From contig JAKSNJ010000008.1 in assembly GCA_024399965.1 (NCBI GenBank), positions 1 through 64,000 on the forward strand: 64,000 bases of DNA, written 5' to 3'. The notes under the pieces were generated by a model. The model was given only the letters and a program-made list of their open reading frames with translations, was not told the origin of the DNA and did no database searches. Of the stretch, positions 17,341 through 24,235 are shown piece after piece (position 1 is the stretch's first letter; each line of letters begins with the position of its first letter). This DNA comes from Paludibacteraceae bacterium (lineage in GTDB: Bacteria > Bacteroidota > Bacteroidia > Bacteroidales > Paludibacteraceae). Position numbers and translations under genes: made by a program.

Positions 17341-18989
17341 ATCTCTTTCTTTCGTTTATTACGTTTTTCTTTGGGAGCCACCGACTCTTCTTCCTCCTCT
17401 TCCTCTGTGGCGGACAGGGCTTTTTGGACGGGACGCGGCGTACGTTCAGGCGTGATAAAGATGCTGTACGGACTCACGGGGCGTTCCTGTTCGGCCCAGA
17501 AGAAGCCCACCAAACGGGTGTCCTGCACCTCTATTTGATTTAGCGGGTAGAGCGTACCTGTTGTTTCCGTCGTAAAGACAACATGGTGTATCTTATTGTT
17601 TTCCAAGTACATGTGTACATAACTGCTCTGCGACTTATTCACGCCCACGTAGGTGCTGTCCTCCTCACGGGGGTAGAACACCGTTTCCGCATTACCACTT
17701 ACTATCACCTCTTTCATCTCACCGTCGCGCACGTAGGCCTTCATGTCATTGCCCGACATTTGGTCATATTCCTCCTCGCCCTCGCGCTTGATGCCGAAGG
17801 CGGACCCTACTCCGTGGGCATAATCGACCGTACCGTCCTTGAGGTAGATAAAAATGGTGTCCGCCGAGATCTGATTTTGGTCGCTCCACAGCACCGGTTC
17901 ATGGTACATCGTGGCTACGGAGTCTTTACCGCAGTACACCATCGAGTCACACACAAACTGATATTCCTCGTTGTAAGCGCGTACGTGGAAGAAAGCCCGC
18001 ACTTGCCGGTAGAGCGAATCCACCTCCGTCGTGTCGCCGTCTGTCACGACGGTAGCGACAAAAGGCACTTCTTCCGTAAACAGGGTATCCGCGTGAACGT
18101 AGGTCTTGTTCTCCTGTGACCAATCTATCATATATGCGCTGTCGGTGGCAAAACCGGCTTTTTCCTTTTCGTACATGATGCCGTAGTTACCAAGCAATGT
18201 CAGGTGCTGCACCGTGTCCTTCATCTCCATGTGGCCAAACACATTACCGATACCCTTCTTTTTGTCGTAATAAATAGTGTCGCCTGTCAGTTGTTTGCCG
18301 TCGTTATGCAGCACTTGACTCCGTTGCAGCAGCATACTGCGTTCGGTGGCGGTGTTGTACCAACCGTCCGAAGACAGGATAGTCGTTTCGTCCTGATAAA
18401 CGATGGTCGTGGGGCACACCAATGTAGCCACGTTCGTTTTGGTGTTATAGACCAGCGTGTCGGCATCTAACGTAAACGACTCATTTTGCAGGTGTACGCT
18501 TGTGCGGAAGACGGCTCGGTTATCGGACGGGCAGTACGATCCCCACCGCGAGGTCAAACTGTTCACATCATCTACTATCTCGCCTCCCGTGAAGTAGTAA
18601 GCAAGGTTTTGAACACGGTTATAGTTCAAACTGTCCGTTGTCAGCACGGTGGTTTTGTGTTCCAGTCGCACATGGTGGCGAAGGCGTGCCAACTTGGTAT
18701 TTCCGTCGTAATACAGCACATCGCCAAAGCCCCGCAACGTGTCGCCCTGCACAAATCGCACATGCCCGAAGGCATCAAATGAATTGGTCTTTTCGTAGAA
18801 ATAGGCGGAGTCGCAGTACATGAGTGCATCGGCATGACGGAAACGCACATCACCCTTCAGCAGTTGTGCGTCCGGCAGACGGTTTTGGTCAAAACTCAAG
18901 GTCTCGCAATGCTCCAAATACACCATATCTTGTGCTGCCACCTTGCATAGCATCACCGCCCCCACTACTATGAACAATATCTTTTTCAC
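17337..18989 (-). CDS. OstA/LptA-like periplasmic protein
   Basis: A 550-residue exported protein with a signal peptide and an OstA (LptA-like) N-terminal domain: repeated short strands such as VRFRHADALMYCDSAYFYE and VRFVQGDTLRGFGDVLYYDG. The C-terminus is low-complexity, acidic then strongly basic (EEEEEESVAPKEKRNKRKK). By family it should help carry lipopolysaccharide across the periplasm. The start is GTG 18989, supported by the immediate KKILFIVVGAV signal peptide. It is flanked by the chaperone genes and the outer-membrane protein gene, all connected with envelope biogenesis. Confidence 0.85.
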   Translation of the reverse strand: MKKILFIVVGAVMLCKVAAQDMVYLEHCETLSFDQNRLPDAQLLKGDVRFRHADALMYCDSAYFYEKTNSFDAFGHVRFVQGDTLRGFGDVLYYDGNTKLARLRHHVRLEHKTTVLTTDSLNYNRVQNLAYYFTGGEIVDDVNSLTSRWGSYCPSDNRAVFRTSVHLQNESFTLDADTLVYNTKTNVATLVCPTTIVYQDETTILSSDGWYNTATERSMLLQRSQVLHNDGKQLTGDTIYYDKKKGIGNVFGHMEMKDTVQHLTLLGNYGIMYEKEKAGFATDSAYMIDWSQENKTYVHADTLFTEEVPFVATVVTDGDTTEVDSLYRQVRAFFHVRAYNEEYQFVCDSMVYCGKDSVATMYHEPVLWSDQNQISADTIFIYLKDGTVDYAHGVGSAFGIKREGEEEYDQMSGNDMKAYVRDGEMKEVIVSGNAETVFYPREEDSTYVGVNKSQSSYVHMYLENNKIHHVVFTTETTGTLYPLNQIEVQDTRLVGFFWAEQERPVSPYSIFITPERTPRPVQKALSATEEEEEEESVAPKEKRNKRKKEI

Positions 18990-19024
18990 CTCTAAACTCT
19001 AAACTCCAACCTCTAAACTCTACT
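18990..19024. repeat. Five heptamers of the TTTAGAG family at the surA/ostA junction
   Basis: On the + strand ctctaaa, ctctaaa, ctccaac, ctctaaa and ctctact follow without gaps; the reverse complement is TTTAGAG, the same unit as at 6259-6337. The array supplies the TAG stop of surA (19020-19022). Confidence 0.85.
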
Positions 19025-20363
19025 CCCATCCCGGGTATTGGAAGTCGCAGCCCTTCCACTTGTCATCTATATGTACGTAGGTCTCTTGTTGTTTTTTGCG
19101 AATCCAGTTTTCCACGAACTCCCTGCTCAGTTTTTGTTCCAACATCTGCCGTATCACTTGAAAATCGTCCACGAGGTTGGCCTTATGCACATCGTTCTTG
19201 GATTTCAGTTTGACGATGGCGCATATCTCTTTGTTCTTCATCTCGTCCATCATCATAAACGGCTCCGACATCTCGCCCACTTGCAGTTTGTAAATCTGCT
19301 TGGCAACCTCGGCGGGCAGGTCTTGGTACTCGAACTTGCTCGAACCTGTATTGGGGTTCATCATCACGCCGGCATTCATCGCCGTCTGTTTATCTTGTGA
19401 GAAACGTACTACCGCCTGTTCAAAGGTGGCATCGGCGCTGTCGCGGATAATCTGACGAATCGTATCTAATTTCTCCAGCGCCTTCACCTTGTCAGTAGCG
19501 CTGACACGCGGACGCATCAGGATGTGTCGGCAGTTGATACGGTCGCCTTTTTTCTCTATTAACTGAATGATATGGTATCCGTACTCCGTCTCCACGATAC
19601 GGCTCACTTTCTTGGGGTCAACGAGGTTGAACGCCACATCGGCAAACTCAGGCACCAACTGACCACGCCCCACAAAACCCAACTCGCCACCGCGTTTGGC
19701 ACTTTCCGTATCTTCCGAATATAGACGCGCCAGCGTCGAGAAGTCGGCTTTGCCGCCTTGCACACGCTCGGTAAAATCGCGCAAACGGGACTTGATACGT
19801 TCTGTCTCTTCACGGGGAACAGGCGGCTCAAAACTCAGTATCTGCACCTCCACTTGGGCAGGGATAGTTGGTATCGAATCTTCCGGCAAACTGCTGTAAA
19901 AACGTCTAATCTCAGCCGGTGTCGGTTTGATATGTTCGGTCAGTTTGCTCTGCATCTGCTGAATAATCATCTGATTGCGTACGGTCGTCATCAACTCCTC
20001 ACGTATCTCCGATTGCGTCTTGCGGAAGTACTCTTCCATCTTTTCCTTGCTGCCTATTTGGCTGATGTAGTAGTTCAGACGCATATCTACTTGGTGGCTC
20101 ACGGTGGATTCGTTGGCCTCCACCGAGTCGATTAACGCTTGGTGCAGAAACAGTTTTTGCACGGCCATCTGCTCAGGAATGACGCAATACGGGTCGCCGT
20201 TGATCTGTTGTCCCTCGTATTGTGCGCGCAATCGTTCTTCCTCCACCTCGCTGCGCAAGATGGCCTCGTCGCCTACTATCCAAATGACCTCGTCAATGAT
20301 ATTGTCTGCCTGCACGGACCAAACCGACAGCCCTAACAGCAGACACAATGCCCATTTATTCAT
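19020..20363 (-). CDS. surA: SurA-like periplasmic peptidyl-prolyl isomerase
   Basis: An outer-membrane-protein chaperone of 447 residues: signal peptide (MNKWALCLLLGLSVWSVQA), N-terminal SurA chaperone helices, and two parvulin-type domains at about 170-275 (SEDTESAKRGGELGFVGRG, YGYHIIQL) and 280-385 (CRHILMRP, FSQDKQTAMNAGVM). The second domain is more diverged. It overlaps the preceding gene by 8 bp. Its stop codon lies in a heptamer array, so the C-terminus may have been shaped by repeat growth. Confidence 0.93.
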   Translation of the reverse strand: MNKWALCLLLGLSVWSVQADNIIDEVIWIVGDEAILRSEVEEERLRAQYEGQQINGDPYCVIPEQMAVQKLFLHQALIDSVEANESTVSHQVDMRLNYYISQIGSKEKMEEYFRKTQSEIREELMTTVRNQMIIQQMQSKLTEHIKPTPAEIRRFYSSLPEDSIPTIPAQVEVQILSFEPPVPREETERIKSRLRDFTERVQGGKADFSTLARLYSEDTESAKRGGELGFVGRGQLVPEFADVAFNLVDPKKVSRIVETEYGYHIIQLIEKKGDRINCRHILMRPRVSATDKVKALEKLDTIRQIIRDSADATFEQAVVRFSQDKQTAMNAGVMMNPNTGSSKFEYQDLPAEVAKQIYKLQVGEMSEPFMMMDEMKNKEICAIVKLKSKNDVHKANLVDDFQVIRQMLEQKLSREFVENWIRKKQQETYVHIDDKWKGCDFQYPGWE

Positions 20364-21192
20364 ATATCTTCAGTTTATTGAAGCGCACGGCTTCGTTATA
20401 TAATTTGTTACGTCTTTGTTGCAGATACCCCACTTGCCAGTGGCTCAGCAGGATTTGGTCGATACGTTCTTTGGCGTAGTCGGCAGGCATCACGTCGCCC
20501 ACGATACGTTTGTCAGTCACCTGCAGGATATACACCGCATTCGAGTCCTCCAGCACCACCTGACTGTTTTTGGCCATACGCTCGCTCAGCAGGTCTGTTT
20601 CCATCGGCATACGCATCAGTATCTGATTGGCGCTTCGCCACTCGTTGGGGAAGTATTCGTATCCGGTTGCGTATTGGAACGCATATTTCTCTATTTTCTC
20701 GATGTTCTTGTCGTCTAATTTCTTCAGCCAATGTTTCAGATAGTCCATCTTCGGGGCACCTTGTGGCACCACCAGCAGCACGCCTTTTACGATTGGTTCA
20801 CGCAACAGCAGTTGTTCGCGGTTGGTGGCATAAACGGCTTCCACCATCGAGTCCGGCCACTCTTTGGGCTGATGGCGTGCCACTAACTGTTGCTCGTATT
20901 CGTGAACGTACAGCGAACGGCGGTAGTCCTCCACCATCTTCTCTATGTCAGCGTCGGCACGGTCGCGTGCCTCCTCGTATTCGAGTATTTGTATGGCCCA
21001 TTGGCGGATATACGCCTCTGCAATGGCAGCACTGTCTTGCGCGTTGCCGGCGGACGAAGTCAGCACAGCCAACTGCTCTTTCGTCAACTGCTGCCCGTTC
21101 ACTTCTGCCACCACGTTCTCGCGGTGTTCACTTGGCACCAGCGCACAACTCGCCAGCCCTATCCCTAACAATATATACAATATCTTTTTCAT
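20356..21192 (-). CDS. SurA-family lipoprotein (second chaperone-like protein)
   Basis: A 278-residue lipoprotein: signal peptide with lipobox LASC (Cys16), then VVAEVNGQQLTKEQL, the strand-helix start typical of SurA/PrsA chaperone domains. No clear parvulin active site is seen, so it is likely a chaperone-only member (SurA_N-type). The tail is basic (QQRRNKLYNEAVRFNKLKIYE). ATG 21192 overlaps the ribD stop by 4 bp and its end overlaps surA, suggesting joint production of two chaperones. Confidence 0.8.
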   Translation of the reverse strand: MKKILYILLGIGLASCALVPSEHRENVVAEVNGQQLTKEQLAVLTSSAGNAQDSAAIAEAYIRQWAIQILEYEEARDRADADIEKMVEDYRRSLYVHEYEQQLVARHQPKEWPDSMVEAVYATNREQLLLREPIVKGVLLVVPQGAPKMDYLKHWLKKLDDKNIEKIEKYAFQYATGYEYFPNEWRSANQILMRMPMETDLLSERMAKNSQVVLEDSNAVYILQVTDKRIVGDVMPADYAKERIDQILLSHWQVGYLQQRRNKLYNEAVRFNKLKIYE

Positions 21193-22211
21193 TCTCTAAA
21201 CTTTACATACATGGCATGTCCATCTATCATTTCGGTCGGCACGCCCAATGCCACTTGTGGGGCTTTCACGCCCTCTTTGCCCAATTTCACATCGCTCACC
21301 TCTACGTGCATCTCGTCCCATGTGCCGTCTGCCAATATGCTGTTCAGCACCGTCGCCCCGCCTTCCACTAATACGCTGTGTATGCCGCGTTGTGCCAAAT
21401 CGGCTAACACATACGGCCACTCCGTGCATTCGCGATAGACGATGGTCTCTGCCTCGTCCGAGAAAATCCTACTATTCATCGGCACTCTTCCTCGTCGGTC
21501 CAGCAGTATGCGTATCGGATTACGGCCGGGCCAACGGGTGGTCAGCAACTTAGGATTATCTTTCAGAGCCGTGCCCGACCCCACCAGTATGGCCATATTC
21601 TCTGCCCGCATCTTATGTACCAGCATCTTCGTCATCTCCGTCGAAATCACCAGCGGTCCACTCTCCATTCTCCATTCTCCATTCTCCATTCTCCATTCAT
21701 CCAAGTACCCGTCCTTCGTCTGTGCCCATTTTAGGATAACATACGGTCTTTTTTTCTCGTGCAGGCAGATAAAGCGTTTATTCAGTTCGCGGCACTCTTT
21801 TTCCATCACGCCCACGGTCACCTCTATGCCGGCGTCGCGTAACATCTGCACGCCTTTGCCTGCCACCAGCGGATTGGGGTCTAACATACCCACCACCACA
21901 TGGCCGATACCTTTTTCTATTATCATCTTCGCGCACGGGGGTGTTTTCCCGTAGTGGCTACACGGCTCCAAGTTCACAAACAGCGTACACTCCTCCATCG
22001 CGCATCGTGCATCGTGCATCGTCAACCGTCCATCGTTAAAGCATTCCACCTCCGCGTGCGGACCGCCATACCGCTTGTGCCAGCCCTCGGCAATAATCTC
22101 CCCCTCCGCATTCACCAGCACCGCACCCACCATCGGATTGGGTGCCACGTAGTACGCTCCCAAGCGCGCTAATTGCAAAGTTCTTTCAATATATTTTGTA
22201 TATTCCAACAT
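21189..22211 (-). CDS. ribD: Riboflavin biosynthesis deaminase/reductase
   Basis: Bifunctional enzyme: deaminates the pyrimidine made from GTP by RibA and then reduces its ribose. The 340-residue protein has the zinc deaminase site H52/E54 (HAEVE) with C84 and C93 (EPCSHYGKTPPC) and a C-terminal reductase (WPGRNPIRILLDRRGR, SVLVEGGATVLNS). ATG 22211 (MLEYTKY) is chosen over 22274 because the longer form would cover the divergent prmC promoter and start. Two repeat arrays lie in frame: residues 58-71, next to the deaminase site, and 172-184, in the linker between the domains. Confidence 0.95.
   Translation of the reverse strand: MLEYTKYIERTLQLARLGAYYVAPNPMVGAVLVNAEGEIIAEGWHKRYGGPHAEVECFNDGRLTMHDARCAMEECTLFVNLEPCSHYGKTPPCAKMIIEKGIGHVVVGMLDPNPLVAGKGVQMLRDAGIEVTVGVMEKECRELNKRFICLHEKKRPYVILKWAQTKDGYLDEWRMENGEWRMESGPLVISTEMTKMLVHKMRAENMAILVGSGTALKDNPKLLTTRWPGRNPIRILLDRRGRVPMNSRIFSDEAETIVYRECTEWPYVLADLAQRGIHSVLVEGGATVLNSILADGTWDEMHVEVSDVKLGKEGVKAPQVALGVPTEMIDGHAMYVKFRE
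21662..21696. repeat. Five heptamers TCTCCAT inside ribD
   Basis: 35 bp of gapless TCTCCAT (ATGGAGA on the coding strand) encode EWRMENGEWRME at residues 172-183 of RibD. Five units restore neither a multiple of 3 nor a neutral frame alone (35 bp), so flanking bases must compensate. Confidence 0.9.
21998..22039. repeat. Six heptamer-like units (TCGTGCA family) inside ribD
   Basis: tcgcgca, tcgtgca, tcgtgca, tcgtcaa, ccgtcca, tcgttaa run without gaps over 42 bp and encode residues 58-71 of RibD. The order tcgtgca, then t[ct]gtcaa, then ccgtc[ca]a recurs in queG at 59402-59422. Confidence 0.8.
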
Positions 22212-22226
22212 TTTTTTGTAATTTTG
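22195..22226 (+). promoter_or_regulatory. Promoter of prmC
   Basis: TTTG at 22195-22198, 20-nt gap, TAATTTTG at 22219-22226. It overlaps the first codons of ribD on the other strand, and transcription is expected to begin at or beside the GTG start codon of prmC (22231). Confidence 0.75.
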
Positions 22227-22230
22227 CAGC

Positions 22231-23196
22231 GTGAAAGACCTCATCAACGATATTATCAACGACCTGCTTGGCACCTATTCTCCACAGGAAGCACGCGAAT
22301 TGGCGTTCTGGATTGTCGAGGAGACACTTGGCGTTTCACGCACACAAATCCTTACGGGCTACAAAGTTACAAAAAATATTCCAAATTACAAAGTAATTTT
22401 GCAAAGAATTTTGAAAAAAGAGCCAATCCAATATATTTTTGGACATACAGAGTGGTGCGGACTTGATTTGCGGGTCACTCCTGCCACCCTTATTCCCCGT
22501 CCCGAAACGGCAGAATTAGTGGACGCTATTGCCGCCTTGGCTCCCTCTCTTACGCCCTCCCTCAACCCCTCTGCCCTCTCCCCCTATCCTACCTCTCTTA
22601 CCCCCTCCCTCCCTACACGGGGTTTTCCCGACGGCGAACCGACGGCGAACCGACAGCAAGCCGACGGTCGGCCGACGGTCGACCGACGGTCGAAGCATAC
22701 GTTACACATACGTTGCTTAGATGTTGGTACGGGGTCCGGTTGCATTGCCATTGCCCTCAAAAAGCGCTTTCCCGACTGGGACATATCGGCGATGGACATC
22801 AGCAGCGAGGCACTGGCTGTCGCACGCGAAAACGCGCAACACAACAACGCCGATATTCACTTCTTCCAAGGGGACATTTTTACCGATGAAATCGGGGATT
22901 TTGACATCATTGTCAGCAATCCGCCCTATGTCCTTGACAGTGAGAAAAGCACGATGGAAACCAATGTGCTGGACTACGAACCGTCCACCGCACTCTTTGT
23001 GCCGGACAGTGACCCGCTGCGCTATTATCGCCGCATAGCGGCACTACGCAAAGCGCCCTACATCGCTTTTGAGATTAACCGGCAGATGGGTGCCGACATG
23101 GTGGCACTCATGCAGCAACTGGGTTATACCGATATACATCTACAAAAAGACACGTATGGAAACGACCGAATACTCCTTGCCCGACTTGATTGCTAA
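22231..23196 (+). CDS. prmC: Peptide-chain release factor N5-glutamine methyltransferase
   Basis: Methylates the GGQ glutamine of release factors 1 and 2 using S-adenosylmethionine. It has the N-terminal helical domain, RPET at 90-93, SAM motif LDVGTGSGCIAIAL from 163 and catalytic NPPY at 230-233. At 321 residues it is about 40 longer than most, because residues 101-160 between RPETAELVDAI and LDVGTGSG are low-complexity: a Pro/Ser/Thr/Leu stretch made from a spaced 19-bp direct repeat, followed by six 11-bp tandem units encoding DGEPTANRQQADGRPTVDRR and SKHT. The reading frame and all catalytic motifs are intact. The start is GTG 22231, only four bases after the -7 element, so the mRNA is probably leaderless. 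It overlaps recX by 41 bp. Confidence 0.93.
   Translation: MKDLINDIINDLLGTYSPQEARELAFWIVEETLGVSRTQILTGYKVTKNIPNYKVILQRILKKEPIQYIFGHTEWCGLDLRVTPATLIPRPETAELVDAIAALAPSLTPSLNPSALSPYPTSLTPSLPTRGFPDGEPTANRQQADGRPTVDRRSKHTLHIRCLDVGTGSGCIAIALKKRFPDWDISAMDISSEALAVARENAQHNNADIHFFQGDIFTDEIGDFDIIVSNPPYVLDSEKSTMETNVLDYEPSTALFVPDSDPLRYYRRIAALRKAPYIAFEINRQMGADMVALMQQLGYTDIHLQKDTYGNDRILLARLDC
22545..22611 (+). repeat. Spaced 19-bp direct repeat inside prmC
   Basis: 22545-22563 and 22593-22611 match at 18 of 19 positions (ctctcttac, then g or c, then ccctccctc). They encode the SLTPSL blocks of the PrmC insert. Confidence 0.8.
22629..22694 (+). repeat. Six 11-bp tandem units inside prmC
   Basis: cgacggcgaac (twice), cgacagcaagc, cgacggtcggc, cgacggtcgac, cgacggtcgaa: exactly 66 bp, so the frame is kept. 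Followed by gcatacg. The same units occur at 60181-60213 and 63017-63049. Confidence 0.92.
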
Positions 23197-23584
23197 AGCC
23201 GAACACTACACCGCCTCGGCTGAACATTGTGCCGAAGAGGTGCGCCTCAAGTTGCACCAATGGGGTGCCACTTCTTCCGATGAACAGGCGGTAATTGAGC
23301 ACCTGCTGAACGGTGGTTTTATCAATCACCTGCGGTATGCTACTGCCTTTGTGCATGATAAACTGCTCTTCCAAAACTGGGGACGGATTAAGATTGCCTA
23401 CGCCCTGCGGGCAAAAAAAATCGAGGACTCCGCCATAAACGAAGCCCTCGAGAATATCGATGAACAGGACTATTTAGCCATCTTGAACAAAGTGGCTTTA
23501 CTGAAAAAAAACGCAAACCGCGAGCAACAGATTCGTTTCCTGTTGCAGCGCGGTTTTTCGTACGAAGAAATACAAACTGTCTGA
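23156..23584 (+). CDS. recX: Regulatory protein RecX
   Basis: A 142-residue, mostly helical RecX-family protein, which binds and restrains RecA filaments. The family pattern of three repeated helical units is visible: AEHYTASAEHCAEEVRLKL, VIEHLLNGGFINHLRYATAF (with Asn-Asp/His turn), and QIRFLLQRGFSYEEIQ at the end. Start ATG 23156 gives the conserved N-terminus; it overlaps prmC by 41 bp in another frame. An A8 tract lies near 23414, a possible slippage site. After the TGA, another frame stays open to 23649 (ending TYDAQGQIVR), probably chance. Confidence 0.85.
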   Translation: METTEYSLPDLIAKAEHYTASAEHCAEEVRLKLHQWGATSSDEQAVIEHLLNGGFINHLRYATAFVHDKLLFQNWGRIKIAYALRAKKIEDSAINEALENIDEQDYLAILNKVALLKKNANREQQIRFLLQRGFSYEEIQTV

Positions 23585-23660
23585 GAATCCTATCTTTATC
23601 AACTACCTCGACACCACCTACGATGCCCAAGGTCAAATCGTCCGCTAATTAGTAATACAA

Positions 23661-23698
23661 AAAAAAATCGGCTTCATCATACGTGAAGCCGATTTTTT
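23661..23698. terminator. Bidirectional terminator between recX and the 23722 gene
   Basis: A perfect 11-bp stem (aatcggcttca / tgaagccgatt) with a 7-nt loop, flanked by an A-run on the left and a T-run on the right, so it can end transcripts from both sides. Confidence 0.9.
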
Positions 23699-23721
23699 GT
23701 CACTTTTTCCGTCGTTTTGAC

Positions 23722-24204
23722 CTATATTTTTGTCACTTTTTCCGAAATATGCAGTTTTCTATACACAGATACTGCATAGCCCACTGCGCATAGCAGCAAG
23801 AGGAGCAATACATCCCAGCCGTCGCCGATAGGTATAACGCTTTCGTCAGAAACAGGGTCACCCGGTTGATACGTTTCGCCCTCTTGACCTTCATCTGGAG
23901 TTAGATCGTCATCATCACTACGACGACCGGTAGCGCCAAAGTATTTAGCGGTACGGCAACTGTAGTCTTCTACGCCGGAGGATATCGACGAACTACCTAT
24001 GCCGTAACTACCGTTAACGGCGGACGAGGAGTATCCCGAACCGGTGTTCATCGACTCGGCACCAATGGTACCGAATCGCTGTTCACCGTAGGGGTTAATT
24101 TCTTGTTCAGTGCTGGAGGTGTAGAAGCCCGATTGCATCTCTGCCTCCGCCATCAGTGGTAGCATAAGTGCTACTGCCAATAATATCACGACTTGCTTTT
24201 TCAT
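23722..24204 (-). CDS. Small Ser/Gly-rich surface protein with C-terminal membrane anchor
   Basis: A 160-residue protein from ATG 24204 (MKKQVVILLAVALMLPLMAE). After the signal peptide comes a Ser/Gly/Tyr-rich region (SGYSSSAVNGSYGIGSSSIS), an acidic segment (RRSDDDDLTPDEGQEGE), then PIGDGWDVLLLLLLCAVGYA followed by a basic tail (YRKLHISEK). The proline-glycine-aspartate motif just before a final membrane segment and basic residues resembles a sorting or anchoring tail seen on small exported proteins in Bacteroidales; that parallel is from memory and not tested. It follows the giant surface gene by about 30 bp on the same strand. ATG 24222 or 24216 are alternative starts. Function unknown. 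Confidence 0.7.
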   Translation of the reverse strand: MKKQVVILLAVALMLPLMAEAEMQSGFYTSSTEQEINPYGEQRFGTIGAESMNTGSGYSSSAVNGSYGIGSSSISSGVEDYSCRTAKYFGATGRRSDDDDLTPDEGQEGETYQPGDPVSDESVIPIGDGWDVLLLLLLCAVGYAVSVYRKLHISEKVTKI

Positions 24205-24235
24205 AACAAATTTCATCTGCATAATACTCCTTTCT

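Noticed and set aside
23584..23649. Open frame after the recX stop (ending TYDAQGQIVR)
   Set aside because: It is in another frame, has no start of its own and is only about 40 codons; probably chance.
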